Source: Roseomonas sp. CECT 9278
Lineage (GTDB): Bacteria; Pseudomonadota; Alphaproteobacteria; Acetobacterales; Acetobacteraceae
Assembly: GCF_918698155.1 (NCBI RefSeq)
Contig: NZ_CAKKLX010000030.1
Span: forward strand, 1-58,162
Direction of reading: 5' to 3'
DNA length: 58,162 nt
Shown here: piece after piece, positions 25,709-34,830 of the stretch
Layout of the letters: every line of letters starts with the position of its first letter
How positions within the stretch are numbered: the stretch's first letter is position 1
The notes under the pieces: generated by a model
Databases searched by the model: none
Told to the model about the DNA's origin: nothing
Seen by the model: only the letters and a program-made list of their open reading frames with translations
Position numbers and translations under genes: made by a program

Positions 25709-26561
25709 GTGCGGCCTCGACCACCGCGCCGACGAAGCTCGGGACATCAAATCCCATCGCCGATCCAACGCGTTGCGCGGCCTTCAGGTCTAGCGGCGGC
25801 TTTCCCGCGGCCAAGGCTTCAAGGAAAGCCGGCGCTACTGAGGCCCTCTCCGCCAAGAGGTCGGCGCTGCAATCGCTATCGTTGAGCGCGGCGGTGAAGG
25901 CGCGCGACAAGCCCTGTTCGCGCAGCATGGCCCGAAACTCGCCCACGCGATTGAGCCTTCGCGTGCTCGGATCGCGCGAGTCGATGAAACCGCGGCGCTT
26001 GCGAAGCCACGCGTACGCTACGGCACCGTCTAGCTTGCCTGGCTCGCCGGGCCGCCGGGCTGTCTCCATCTTTATGTTTTCGTTGCTGAGGGAATTGCGG
26101 ACGGCTGGCTCGGTCATGCCTGCCAACAGCGCGAGTTCGCGTACCGTTAGATCGAACTCCTGTTCCAACTGCCAACGTGCGAACGCCAGATCAGTGACGA
26201 TCCGGCACTTGCTGTCGGGAATTCCCATCGGCGAGCGATCACCCGTAGACGATTGCTGGACCGCGCTCTGCCGGAACTCATTGATATCTTGAGCGCGATC
26301 GTCACCAAACCGCTCGGGATTACCGGTCTGAAACGCGTAGTCGTAGGCAATGTCCATGTAGGCAGTGACACGAAAGCGCGCGAGGTCGAAGCAATTCGGA
26401 TCGTCTTCCGCGTAAGGGTAGGCGGCATTGTCGGAACGGAAGCCGGCGAGCACCTCGGCGGCCTCGGCGCTGCCATAGGCCGCGATGTGGTTGGCCATAG
26501 CGCGGACCACCAGCTTCAATTCGTTGAACATCTGGTTCTTCGTGAAAGGCGGCTTTGGCAT
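25698..26561 (-). CDS. Uncharacterised protein with two predicted helix-turn-helix regions
   Basis: A 287-residue protein I do not recognise as a named family. A helix-turn-helix-like segment is visible around LTVRELALLAGMTEPAVRN (about 137-155). A second XRE-like one lies near the C-terminus (LLAERASVAPAFLEAL, with the Gly-Lys loop after it). The N-terminal part is rich in acidic and aromatic residues. The ATG follows AAGG by 8 nt and lies 10 bp after the stop of the UDG-like gene. Base composition is clearly lower in G+C than neighbours (33 of 60 at 26341-26400). It may be a regulator or DNA-binding partner of the upstream gene product. Confidence 0.75.
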   Translation of the reverse strand: MPKPPFTKNQMFNELKLVVRAMANHIAAYGSAEAAEVLAGFRSDNAAYPYAEDDPNCFDLARFRVTAYMDIAYDYAFQTGNPERFGDDRAQDINEFRQSAVQQSSTGDRSPMGIPDSKCRIVTDLAFARWQLEQEFDLTVRELALLAGMTEPAVRNSLSNENIKMETARRPGEPGKLDGAVAYAWLRKRRGFIDSRDPSTRRLNRVGEFRAMLREQGLSRAFTAALNDSDCSADLLAERASVAPAFLEALAAGKPPLDLKAAQRVGSAMGFDVPSFVGAVVEAALRN

Positions 26562-26571
26562 GTCGCGTGCC

Positions 26572-27366
26572 TTAGTGAGTGAGTTGCACAAGCTGCGTGC
26601 GCAGCGCTTCACGAGCAGCATCCAGCGGTCCAGGGCTTGTCTTCGCGGACAAGGCTGACGCCGCTTTGCGCTGAAGGAAATAGGCTATGCGTTCCGCGTT
26701 TGCGCCCGACGGATGTGGAAGGCCCGCGAGCACGCGGCGCGCATCAAGCAATCCCGAACGGGCGAGGTATTGCACGGCTACCCCGGCTTTAGGCCCGAGC
26801 GGCAGCCAGAGCGCATTCGGCAGGCGGCGAGCCTCCTCAGCAAGGCTGGTGTCCACCATTCGAAGCAGATAGGGCGTCTTCAGCATATCCGGTGCGCCGT
26901 TGTAGTTCGCGCCTCCGATGAACACCGGATAGCGGAGCGCCGATGTGAAGTGAACCAACTCGCGCGCCGGTTCGAACACAGCGCTGCAACTCGCCACGCC
27001 CAGCATCCGCTGCGCCCCGATATGGTCGAGCATATCGATGAGGTTCGTGCGCATGGCTCCGCTGAATGAACCCTTCAGCTTGGCAATTCGGGAGGCTGCC
27101 GCCGGGTCGTTGCCATTTCGGAGCGCCGTGCGGAAGGCGTCGAGAGCCTTCTCCGCCTGTGTTGCGCCCGGCGTGATACCCACGACGACAAGTCTCGCCG
27201 ACGCAGGAACGTTGTCGAAAGGCGCCCACACGACCGACAGGGCGCCCTCAGCGTGCAACGTCAGTGCCGCAAGCATGGCGCCTTCGAGAAAGTTGGCACT
27301 CCGATATTCGGCAACGATCGGAGCGAAATGGGACGCGAGGTTTTGGGGCTGCGTGTTGCTGATCAT
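26572..27366 (-). CDS. Uracil-DNA-glycosylase-fold-like protein
   Basis: A 264-residue protein with two motifs that match the uracil-DNA glycosylase superfamily in type and order: RLVVVGITPGATQ (59-70 region, GITPG at 63-67, compare GINPG/GMNPG) and GLPHPSGANAER (215-226, HPS loop). Upstream WAPFDNVP precedes strand 1 as in related proteins. Whether it cleaves a base, and which, cannot be read from sequence; there are no Cys pairs for an iron-sulfur cluster. It is the middle gene of a lower-G+C operon and differs completely from the family-5 enzyme at 16.7 kb. Confidence 0.6.
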   Translation of the reverse strand: MISNTQPQNLASHFAPIVAEYRSANFLEGAMLAALTLHAEGALSVVWAPFDNVPASARLVVVGITPGATQAEKALDAFRTALRNGNDPAAASRIAKLKGSFSGAMRTNLIDMLDHIGAQRMLGVASCSAVFEPARELVHFTSALRYPVFIGGANYNGAPDMLKTPYLLRMVDTSLAEEARRLPNALWLPLGPKAGVAVQYLARSGLLDARRVLAGLPHPSGANAERIAYFLQRKAASALSAKTSPGPLDAAREALRTQLVQLTH

Positions 27367-27410
27367 GGCTCTCACGTTATTGATTCCGATATTGATGCAG
27401 GGACCGAGGA

Positions 27411-27698
27411 TTACAGGCGAGAAATGCGATGCTTGCGATGGCCCGCTGTGACGACCGCGCCATCTTCGGACACGACGACGTAGGTCCGGCCAAACCAGCG
27501 CTCGAACATCGAGTAAGCGCGGTCGCCGCCGAGCGCGTCCCGGATGCGCCTACGGGCGGCTTTGTCCACGTATCGGACCTCGCACCCATCGTGGCTTTGG
27601 CTTACCGAACCCTCGCTATGGATCAGGGAAACCACCAGCGCCGGGATTGCGCGCTGCTGCATGCGGCGCTGGCCATGTCGCGTCAGCAGGATGTCCAT
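27411..27698 (-). CDS. Small DUF4258-like protein
   Basis: A 95-residue basic protein that looks like a DUF4258 domain: an N-terminal TRHGQRRMQQRAIP segment (6-19), a central VRYVDKAARRRIRDALGG, then strands YVVVSEDGAVVTAGHR. Several DUF4258 proteins are toxin-like or have an RNase-toxin-like fold, but function is not established. GAGGAAA lies 8 nt before the ATG. It is the first gene of the operon; the UDG-like gene follows 44 bp after its stop. Confidence 0.65.
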   Translation of the reverse strand: MDILLTRHGQRRMQQRAIPALVVSLIHSEGSVSQSHDGCEVRYVDKAARRRIRDALGGDRAYSMFERWFGRTYVVVSEDGAVVTAGHRKHRISRL

Positions 27699-27739
27699 CT
27701 TTCGCTTTCCTCACCTTTCTCGCTCATCGCGTTTCGATG

Positions 27740-27769
27740 ATTAAAGTGAATCATGAAAATCAGATTCAA
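27740..27769 (-). promoter_or_regulatory. Candidate promoter of the low-G+C operon
   Basis: Read on the minus strand, TTGAAT (27769-27764) and TTTAAT (27745-27740) are spaced by 18 bp, good and very good matches to -35 and -10 hexamers. The -10 box is about 42 bp before the DUF4258 ATG. The region is far more AT-rich than the rest of the window (24 G+C of 60 at 27781-27840). Confidence 0.5.
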
Positions 27770-27787
27770 GCAAGAGGAAAAGTGAAT

Positions 27788-27810
27788 ATGTGATCTCATA
27801 ATTATCACAT
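27788..27810. promoter_or_regulatory. Inverted repeat, possible operator
   Basis: Perfect 7-bp arms ATGTGAT / ATCACAT around a 9-bp AT-rich centre, 18 bp upstream of the -35 box of the low-G+C operon and about 105 bp upstream of parC. The arms resemble CRP half-sites, but the spacing (11 bp between TGTGA and TCACA instead of 6) does not fit CRP. It may be bound by the operon's own HTH protein. Confidence 0.4.
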
Positions 27811-27915
27811 TTGTTATTCATGGATGGGTGACGCGGCTGGGCGGCGTTCCGGCTACCCAATTGGGGATCAACGCGGTAAGCCCCCGCCACCGAGAACGAA
27901 GCACGAATCATCCCC

Positions 27916-30141
27916 ATGCCCGACGACATCAAGGCCCCGCCGGACGAGGGCGGCCACACCCGCGAAACCAAGTTCGCCGAGGCGCTGTCCGAGCGCTACC
28001 TCGCCTATGCCCTGTCCACCATCACCGCCCGCTCCCTGCCGGATGTGCGCGACGGGCTGAAGCCCGTTCATCGCCGCCTGCTCTGGGCGATGCACCAGCT
28101 GCGGCTCGACCCCGAGGCCGGCTTCAAGAAGTGCGCGCGCATCGTCGGCGACGTGATGGGCAAGTACCACCCGCATGGCGACAGCAGCATCTACGAAGCC
28201 CTGGTGCGCCAGGCGCAGGATTTCGCCGCGCGCTACCCGCTGGTCGAAGGCCAGGGCAATTTCGGCAATATCGACGGCGATAACGCCGCGGCCATGCGCT
28301 ACACCGAGGCGCGCCTGACGCAGGTCGCGCAATCGATGCTGGATGGCATCGAGGAAAACGCCGTCGATTTCCGCGCCACCTATGATGGCGAGGAACGCGA
28401 GCCCGTCGTCCTGCCGGCGGCCTTCCCGAACCTGCTGGCCAATGGTGCCGCGGGCATCGCGGTCGGCATGGCGACCTCCATCCCGCCGCACAATGCCGGC
28501 GAGCTGTGCGATGCCGCGCTGGCGCTGATCGCCGACCCGAACGCCGACCTGCTCGCCCACATCAAGGGCCCCGACTTCCCCACCGGCGGCGTGCTGGTCG
28601 AATCCGCCGAGAGCATCCGCGAGGCCTACGAGACCGGCCGCGGCGGCTTCCGCGTGCGTGCGCGGTGGGAGACCGAGCGCCTGAAGAACGGCACCTGGCA
28701 GATCGTGGTGACCGAGATCCCCTACCAGGTGCAGAAGGCGCGGCTGATCGAGCAGATCGCGGCCCTGCTGGAGGAGAAGAAGCTCCCGCTGCTGGGCGAC
28801 GTGCGGGACGAAAGCACCGACGTGGTGCGCCTGGTGCTGGAACCCAAGTCCCGCACGGTGGAACCCGCCGTGCTGATGGAGACGATGTTCCGCGCCACCA
28901 CGCTGGAATCGCGCTTCCCGCTGAACATGAACGTGCTGGACGCCGATCGCACGCCGCGCGTGATGTCGCTGCGCGAGGTGCTGCGATCCTGGCTCGACCA
29001 CCGCCATGTCGTGCTGGTGCGCCGCACCGAACACCGCCTCGCGGCGATCGCGCGCAGGCTGGAAATCCTCGACGGCTACCTGATCGCGTACCTCAACCTC
29101 GATGAGGTGATCCGCATCATCCGCGCCGAGGACGAACCCAAGCCGGTGCTGATGGCGACCTTCTCGCTGACCGACCTGCAGGCCGATTCCATCCTCAACA
29201 TGCGCCTGCGCAGCCTGCGCAAGCTCGAGGAAATGGAGATCAGGAAGGAGCACAAGAAGCTCAGCGCGGAACAGAAAAAGCTGCAGGGCCTGATGTCCTC
29301 CGACGCCAAGCGCTGGGCCGCCATCGCCGAGGAAATCGCCGCCACGCGCGCCGCCTTCGGCGACGGCCCGCTCGGCAAGCGCCGCACCGAGACCGGCCGC
29401 ATCCTGCCCGCCGTGCTGGTCGACGAGACCGCCTTCGTCGAACGCGAACCCATCACCGTCATCCTGTCTGAGAAAGGCTGGATCCGCGCGCAGAAGGGGC
29501 ACATCCCGCTCGATGGCGAGATCCGCTTCAAGGAAGGCGACAGCCTGCTGGTCGCGCTCCACGCGGAGACCACCGACCGCATCGTGGTGTTTGCCACCAA
29601 CGGCAAGGCCTACACCATCAAGGCCGATACGCTGCCGCGCGGGCGCGGCGACGGCCAGCCGGTGCGCCTGCTGCTCGACCTCACCAACGAGGTCGCGGTG
29701 GTGGCCATGTTCGTCCACCGCGACGCCACGCGCTTCCTGGTCGCGGCCAGCGACGGCAAGGGCTTCATCGTGAAGGGCGAGGATTTGCTGGCGGAAAAGC
29801 GCACCGGCAAGCAGGTGATGAACATCGACCCGCCCAACGAGGCGGCGCTGTGCGTGCCCGCCGAGGGCGACACCGTCGCGGTGATCGGCGAGAACCGCAA
29901 GCTGCTGGTCTTCCCGATCGACCAGGTGCCCGAGATGTCGCGCGGCCGCGGCGTGCAACTGCAGGCCTATCGCGATGGCGGGCTGTCGGACGCCAAGGTG
30001 TTCAACCGCGCCGATGGCCTGTCCTGGACGCTGGGGGAACGCACGCGGACCGAGGGCGACCTGCGTGCCTGGATGGGCAATCGCGCCGGCGCGGGCAAGG
30101 CGCCGCCCAACGGCTTCCCGAAGGGCAACCGCTTCGAATAG
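27916..30141 (+). CDS. parC: DNA topoisomerase IV subunit A
   Basis: A 741-residue type IIA topoisomerase subunit that decatenates daughter chromosomes. The active-site tyrosine is Y129 ([11 protein letters not shown]), and the quinolone-resistance region reads [14 protein letters not shown] (85-98), with Ser at the usual positions. The C-terminal part has only few beta-pinwheel blades, which together with length points to ParC rather than GyrA. The low-G+C operon inserted upstream is divergent, so parC transcription starts in the 217-bp gap at 27699-27915. Confidence 0.95.
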   Translation: MPDDIKAPPDEGGHTRETKFAEALSERYLAYALSTITARSLPDVRDGLKPVHRRLLWAMHQLRLDPEAGFKKCARIVGDVMGKYHPHGDSSIYEALVRQAQDFAARYPLVEGQGNFGNIDGDNAAAMRYTEARLTQVAQSMLDGIEENAVDFRATYDGEEREPVVLPAAFPNLLANGAAGIAVGMATSIPPHNAGELCDAALALIADPNADLLAHIKGPDFPTGGVLVESAESIREAYETGRGGFRVRARWETERLKNGTWQIVVTEIPYQVQKARLIEQIAALLEEKKLPLLGDVRDESTDVVRLVLEPKSRTVEPAVLMETMFRATTLESRFPLNMNVLDADRTPRVMSLREVLRSWLDHRHVVLVRRTEHRLAAIARRLEILDGYLIAYLNLDEVIRIIRAEDEPKPVLMATFSLTDLQADSILNMRLRSLRKLEEMEIRKEHKKLSAEQKKLQGLMSSDAKRWAAIAEEIAATRAAFGDGPLGKRRTETGRILPAVLVDETAFVEREPITVILSEKGWIRAQKGHIPLDGEIRFKEGDSLLVALHAETTDRIVVFATNGKAYTIKADTLPRGRGDGQPVRLLLDLTNEVAVVAMFVHRDATRFLVAASDGKGFIVKGEDLLAEKRTGKQVMNIDPPNEAALCVPAEGDTVAVIGENRKLLVFPIDQVPEMSRGRGVQLQAYRDGGLSDAKVFNRADGLSWTLGERTRTEGDLRAWMGNRAGAGKAPPNGFPKGNRFE

Positions 30142-30203
30142 GCATTCCTTGCGTCGAACCGGAGGCCAGGCCCATCATTCCCCGGCGTTAGGGGAACCAG
30201 CCC

Positions 30204-31358
30204 ATGGCCCTCGAACCCGCCGGCGCGGCAAAGTCGCTCACGGTCTTCTACGCCACCAACCGCCTGCGCGAGACGGACGGCTTCCACAAGGAAAGCGGCC
30301 AGCCGCCGGATGACCGCGCGCTGTGGCTTGGCAAGGCGTCGGTGCAGGTGCTGGGCGACCCGGGGAACACGGAAGGCGCGCGCGGGCTCCTGACCCATCC
30401 CGAGATTCCCGGCGACGACGATTTCGCGAAGCCCGACAAGGGGCCGGCGGCGAAGCTGCTGGATGCCTGGCTCGACACCGCGAAGGCGCGCGGCGCCGTG
30501 GCGCTGTTCTTCATCCATGGGTTCTCGAACAGCTTCACCGACGCCCTCACGCGCGCGACGCAGATCGCGGAATTCTACAGCGACCATGTCGCGCTCGCGC
30601 CCCTGGCCTTCTCCTGGCCCTCCGATGGCCAGGTCTTCGATCCCAAGTCGATGCTCCTCGACCCGGCCGGCAACGCCATACGGCAGTACCGGGCGGACCA
30701 GGCGGATGCGAAGCGCGCCGGCGGGGCGCTCGGGCGGCTGCTGCGGGAGGTGCATCGCGCCCGCCTGCGCGCGATCAAGCGCGGCGCGCTCCCGCGCATG
30801 GTCCTGCTGGCGCACAGCATGGGCAACCTGGCGCTCGCCTCGGGCCTGGGCGCGATGCGCCACGGCCTGATGACGACCGCGATGGCCGGCACCTTCGACC
30901 ATGCGGCGCTGGTCGCAGCCGACGTGCCCGACACCATGATCGTCGCGCCGGAACCGCTCGCCGACATCACCCAGCTCGCTGCCGCGGTGACCGTGGTCAC
31001 CAACGATGATGGCACGCTCTGGATTGCCAGCAGCATCGCCAATGACGGGTCGCGCCGGCTTGGCCACTACGGGCCGCCGCGCCTCGACTTGTTGCCGCCG
31101 CAGGTGATGGTGGTGGACTACGCCACGGGGCTGCTGGCCGAGGATTCGAAACCGCATCTCAAGAACGGCGGCACGAGCTGGGACACCGTCCACCACCAGT
31201 ACTATCGCAACGACATGAAGGCGCGCGCTGATCTCGCGGCGGTGCTGGCGGGCACCGATCCGCCGACGCGCGACACCTTGCCCCTGGCCGAGCAGGAGGT
31301 GTGGTCGTTGAGCGGCCGGCGCCGGCGCCACGCCGCGTTGCGCTTCACCGGGCCGTAG
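30204..31358 (+). CDS. DUF900-type alpha/beta hydrolase
   Basis: A 384-residue esterase/lipase-like protein. FYATNR near the N-terminus, FFIHGFSNSF (102-111), FSWPSDG (136-142) and the nucleophile elbow AHSMGN (203-208, S205) are the DUF900 signature. A histidine cluster HHQYYRND near the C-terminus probably supplies the catalytic His. No signal peptide is evident. Substrate unknown. It lies 62 bp downstream of parC with no clear terminator between. Confidence 0.85.
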   Translation: MALEPAGAAKSLTVFYATNRLRETDGFHKESGQPPDDRALWLGKASVQVLGDPGNTEGARGLLTHPEIPGDDDFAKPDKGPAAKLLDAWLDTAKARGAVALFFIHGFSNSFTDALTRATQIAEFYSDHVALAPLAFSWPSDGQVFDPKSMLLDPAGNAIRQYRADQADAKRAGGALGRLLREVHRARLRAIKRGALPRMVLLAHSMGNLALASGLGAMRHGLMTTAMAGTFDHAALVAADVPDTMIVAPEPLADITQLAAAVTVVTNDDGTLWIASSIANDGSRRLGHYGPPRLDLLPPQVMVVDYATGLLAEDSKPHLKNGGTSWDTVHHQYYRNDMKARADLAAVLAGTDPPTRDTLPLAEQEVWSLSGRRRRHAALRFTGP

Positions 31359-31534
31359 CGCCGTTTCCGCTCGCTTCGGCTCGCCGCAACGTCCACAGGT
31401 CGTTGTTTTTCCGCGCGTCTTGACCGACCCAGGCAGTCCGTCGAGCGGGTGATGCCCGGGCACCGGTCCGCGCAGCCGTGAGCGGCCGCGGCGGCGGTCA
31501 GCCAACCGATCGCGCGGCCTTCATCACGCATCCC

Positions 31535-31662
31535 CGCGCGCAGGCGTGCTCAGTCCGTCGCGCGCAGGCGCGCTCAGTCCGTCGCGCGCAGGCGCGCTCA
31601 GTCCGTCGCGCGCAGGCGCGCTCAGTCCGTCGCGCGCAGGCGTGCTCAGTCCGTCGCGCGCA
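31535..31662. repeat. 24-bp tandem repeat overlapping the 3' end of a Bug gene
   Basis: Five copies of a 24-bp unit start at 31535, 31559, 31583, 31607 and 31631, plus 8 bases of a sixth. Core CGCGCGCAGGCGYGCTCAGT then CCGT. On the minus strand each unit encodes RATD-stop, the last residues of the adjacent receptor gene, so the array is a serial duplication of that gene's end. The functional stop is in the copy nearest the gene (31646-31648). Confidence 0.92.
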
Positions 31663-32671
31663 AGCCCAGCCGCGCGATCACCGCGTTCCAGCGCGCTGCC
31701 TCGCGTGCCTGGAAGGCCGCGAAAACCGCGGGCGAGGTGCCCAGGAACTCGGTGCCGGTCTGGTCCAGGCCGGCGCGCGCCGATGGGTCGGTGTCGATCG
31801 CGGCGCGGATCACCTGCGCCAGGCGCTGCGCCACCTCGGGCGAAAACCCCGCCGGCGCCACCACGCCCGTCCAGCCATGGAAGGCCGTGTCGGACAGGCC
31901 CGCTTCCGCGAAGGTCGGCACCTCCGGCAAGGTCCACAGCCGCGCATCGCCCGACTGCACGATGGCGCGCAGCGCGCCCGCGCGCAGATGCGGCAGCGTG
32001 GCCGACGGCACGTTGAACATCGCCTGCACCCGCCCCGACACCAGGTCGAGCGTCGCCGGCGGGAAGCCGCGATAGGGCACATGCACCAGGTCCAGCCCAA
32101 GCCGCGCCTTCAGCTCCTCCATCGCCAGGTGCGTCACCGTGCCCGCGCCGATCGACGCATAGGACAGCGCGCCGGGATGCGCCCGCGCATGCGCCACGAA
32201 GCCCGCCCAGTCATGCACCGGCAGCGCGGGATGCACCGCCAGCACGAAGGGCACGCGCACCAGCAGCGAGACCGGCGTGAAGTCGCCCGCGGGGTCATAG
32301 GGCAGCGCCGGGTTCAGCGCCCGCGCCGTGGTGGTCGGCCCGCCCAGCACCAAGCCCAGCGCATGCTGGTCGCGCGCCTGCGCCACCGCCGCGGCGGCCA
32401 GCGTGCCGCCGGCCCCCGGGCGGTTCTCGACCACGAAGGGCTGGCCGAAGGCGCTGGCCAGGTGCGGCGCCAGGGCGCGGGCGATCAGGTCCGCCTGGCC
32501 GCCGGGCGGCAGCCCGACCACCAGGCGCACCGGCCGTTCGGGCCAGGGGGCCTGCGCCAGCGCGCGGCGCGCGGCCACGGCCGCGATCGACGCGCCGACC
32601 ACGCGCCGCCGGCGCAGGTAGCCGACAGCCAGGCGCGGGGGATGGCGGAAAGGGCGAAGCGAAGCGGACAT
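31646..32671 (-). CDS. Bug-family tripartite tricarboxylate transporter receptor
   Basis: A 341-residue periplasmic receptor of the Bug/TctC family. Its leader is unusually Arg-rich (VGYLRRRRVVGASIAAVAARRALAQA) before the mature start at RPVRLVVGLPPGGQAD. FVVENRPGAGG and VHVPYRGFPPA are the ligand-loop motifs. AGGAG precedes the ATG at 32671. No permease genes accompany it. Its 3' end is embedded in a 24-bp tandem repeat that regenerates the terminal codons and stop. Confidence 0.9.
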   Translation of the reverse strand: MSASLRPFRHPPRLAVGYLRRRRVVGASIAAVAARRALAQAPWPERPVRLVVGLPPGGQADLIARALAPHLASAFGQPFVVENRPGAGGTLAAAAVAQARDQHALGLVLGGPTTTARALNPALPYDPAGDFTPVSLLVRVPFVLAVHPALPVHDWAGFVAHARAHPGALSYASIGAGTVTHLAMEELKARLGLDLVHVPYRGFPPATLDLVSGRVQAMFNVPSATLPHLRAGALRAIVQSGDARLWTLPEVPTFAEAGLSDTAFHGWTGVVAPAGFSPEVAQRLAQVIRAAIDTDPSARAGLDQTGTEFLGTSPAVFAAFQAREAARWNAVIARLGLRATD

Positions 32672-32936
32672 GGGGCACTCCTGCCTGGATGGGATCCGGG
32701 GTTGGGTGCGCCGCGCCTTGTGGTTGTTGCGCTTGCGGGGCGGGCGAATGCTGCCCCATCCGGCGCGGCGCTGTCCATCGCCGCCTGCAGCGCAGGTCAC
32801 GCGCCGCGCCCGGCCCGGCGTGACGCCGGTCACGGCCCGGTGAAGCATTGCAGTGGCAACCCACGCCGCGCCCGGCGAGATTGTTCCGCCAGCGCCCCGA
32901 GCGGCGGGGTGAGGGCGCAGCCAGGAGACCACGACC

Positions 32937-33515
32937 ATGGCCATCAAGGACGACATCGTCAGCTTCCTGAAGACCGACGCCGCCATCCAGCGGATCAACT
33001 TCAAGATGGACGGCTTTCTGGTCTATCCGCAGGCCTATGCCGTCGATATTGCCGGACTGGTGGCGCGCGACCTGATCAGGGTCAAGACGACCACGAGCCT
33101 GGATGACGACGTCTATGCATCGTACTTCGTGGACTACAACCAGTTCTGGATCAGGCCGGGATTCAGCACCACCAGCGACGATGACTGCTCGGCCCTGGTG
33201 CACGAGGCCACGCACGCGCACATGGACTACAAGGCGCTCGGCATGAAGCCGATCGAATGGAGCGAGGCGATCGCCTACCTGGCCGAGGCCTTCTACCGCG
33301 AGGCCAGGCGGCTCAAGCCGCTCACCGACCACTTCATCCGCGCGAAGGCCCATTCGCTGGCGAAGCGCATGCTGGCCTCGGGCCAGTACGAGGTGCCCGC
33401 CGACGTTGCCCGGTCGATGATCATGGCCGCCAAGGCCGAGCCCCACTACGTGAAGAAGGCGCGCGGCTCCAGCACCAGCTTCGCGCAGCCCTTCGTGAAC
33501 TTCGACGGGTTCTGA
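32937..33515 (+). CDS. Uncharacterised protein with a HExxH metalloprotease motif
   Basis: A 192-residue protein of no family I recognise. It contains HEATH (89-93), a classical zinc-protease HExxH motif on what looks like a helix (ALVHEATHAHMDY). A downstream Glu (E110 in EWSEAIAYL) could be the third ligand, as in gluzincins. There is no signal peptide. AGGAGA lies 8 nt before the ATG. It is a single gene flanked by the receptor gene (divergent) and tyrS (convergent), in a normal G+C context. The motif may reflect a structural rather than proteolytic metal site. Confidence 0.75.
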   Translation: MAIKDDIVSFLKTDAAIQRINFKMDGFLVYPQAYAVDIAGLVARDLIRVKTTTSLDDDVYASYFVDYNQFWIRPGFSTTSDDDCSALVHEATHAHMDYKALGMKPIEWSEAIAYLAEAFYREARRLKPLTDHFIRAKAHSLAKRMLASGQYEVPADVARSMIMAAKAEPHYVKKARGSSTSFAQPFVNFDGF

Positions 33516-33540
33516 CGCCCGCCCGCCGGCGCCGCGCGGT

Positions 33541-34767
33541 TCAGCCCGCGCGCACCAGCACGTGCCGCTTGCGCCCGGCGGACAGCTTCGCCGCGCCGTC
33601 GCGCAGGTCGGCCGCGGTGACGCTCAGCGCCGCGTCGCTGACCACCGCGTCGTTCAGCCGCAGCCCGTTCTGCGCGATCAGCCGCCGCGCCTCGCCCTTG
33701 CTGGCCGCCAGCCCCGCGGCCACGGCCAGGTCCACGAAGGCGGCCGGCAGCGCGGCGGTGATGGCGGGCAGGGTGTCGGCGGCGGCCCCTTCCTCGAAGG
33801 CGCGGCGCGCGGTCTCGGCGGCCTGGTCGGCGGCGGCGCGGCCATGCAGCAGCGCGGTCGCCTCGGTGGCGAGCACCTTCTTCGCCTCGTTCACCTCGGC
33901 CCCGGCCAGCGCGCCCAGGCGCCGCACCTCGTCCATCGGCAATTCGGTGAAGAGCGCCAGGAAGCGCGCCACATCCGCGTCCTCGGTGTTGCGCCAGAAC
34001 TGCCAGTAGTCATAGGGGGACAGCCGGTCGGGGTTCAGCCACACCGCCCCCGCGGCGGTCTTGCCCATCTTCTGGCCGGATGCGGTGGTCAGCAGGTGGG
34101 TGGTCACGGCATGCGCCTCGCCGCCGGCCATGCGGCGGATCAGGTCCGCACCCAGCACGATGTTCCCCCACTGGTCCGACCCGCCCATCTGCAGCACGGC
34201 GCCGTGGCGGCGGTGCAGCTCCAGGTAGTCGTAGGATTGCAGCAGCATGTAGTTGAATTCGAGGAAGCTCAGCGGCTGGTCGCGCTCGAGGCGCAGCCGC
34301 ACGGAATCCATGGTCAGCATCCGGTTCACACTGAAGTGCCGGCCCACATCGCGCAGGAACGGGATGTAGTGCAGCGCGTCCAGCCATTCGGCGTTGTCGA
34401 GCATCAGCGCGCCGGCGTCGAAGTCCAGCAGGGCTTCGAAGGTGCGGCGGATGCCGGCCTTGTTGGCCTCGATGGTGGCCTCGGTCAGCAATTGCCGCGC
34501 CTCGTCCTTGCCGGACGGGTCGCCCACCTTGGTGGTGCCGCCGCCGATCAGTGCGATCGGCTTGCCGCCCGTGCGCTGCAACAGGCGCAGCAGCATGGTC
34601 GGCAGCAGGTGGCCCACATGCAGGCTGTCGGCCGTGCAGTCATAGCCGATATAGGCGACCAGCCCGCCCTTGTTCAGCGCGGCATCGAGCGCCGCCTCGT
34701 CGGTGGTCTGGTGGATGTAGCCGCGTTCCTTCGCGATGCGCAGGAAGTCGCTGTTCGGGCCAGTCAT
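33541..34767 (-). CDS. tyrS: Tyrosyl-tRNA synthetase
   Basis: A 408-residue class I aminoacyl-tRNA synthetase. The HIGH motif is HVGH (50-53), the tyrosine/AMP site includes GGSDQWGN (195-202), and the KMSKS motif is KMGKT (233-237). A C-terminal S4 RNA-binding domain is present ([19 protein letters not shown]). It is divergent from anmK with 63 bp between starts. Confidence 0.96.
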   Translation of the reverse strand: MTGPNSDFLRIAKERGYIHQTTDEAALDAALNKGGLVAYIGYDCTADSLHVGHLLPTMLLRLLQRTGGKPIALIGGGTTKVGDPSGKDEARQLLTEATIEANKAGIRRTFEALLDFDAGALMLDNAEWLDALHYIPFLRDVGRHFSVNRMLTMDSVRLRLERDQPLSFLEFNYMLLQSYDYLELHRRHGAVLQMGGSDQWGNIVLGADLIRRMAGGEAHAVTTHLLTTASGQKMGKTAAGAVWLNPDRLSPYDYWQFWRNTEDADVARFLALFTELPMDEVRRLGALAGAEVNEAKKVLATEATALLHGRAAADQAAETARRAFEEGAAADTLPAITAALPAAFVDLAVAAGLAASKGEARRLIAQNGLRLNDAVVSDAALSVTAADLRDGAAKLSAGRKRHVLVRAG

Positions 34768-34830
34768 GGTGTCGTCCTGGTGAAGCGGGGACTTCCGCCG
34801 GAAGGGCTGCGGGGCTAGCACGTCAGGAGA

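Noticed and set aside
27788..27810. CRP/FNR binding site
   Set aside because: The half-sites fit but the 11-bp spacing between TGTGA and TCACA is wrong for CRP.
31535..31662. CRISPR-like array
   Set aside because: Units are contiguous 24-mers with no unique spacers and derive from the 3' end of the neighbouring gene.
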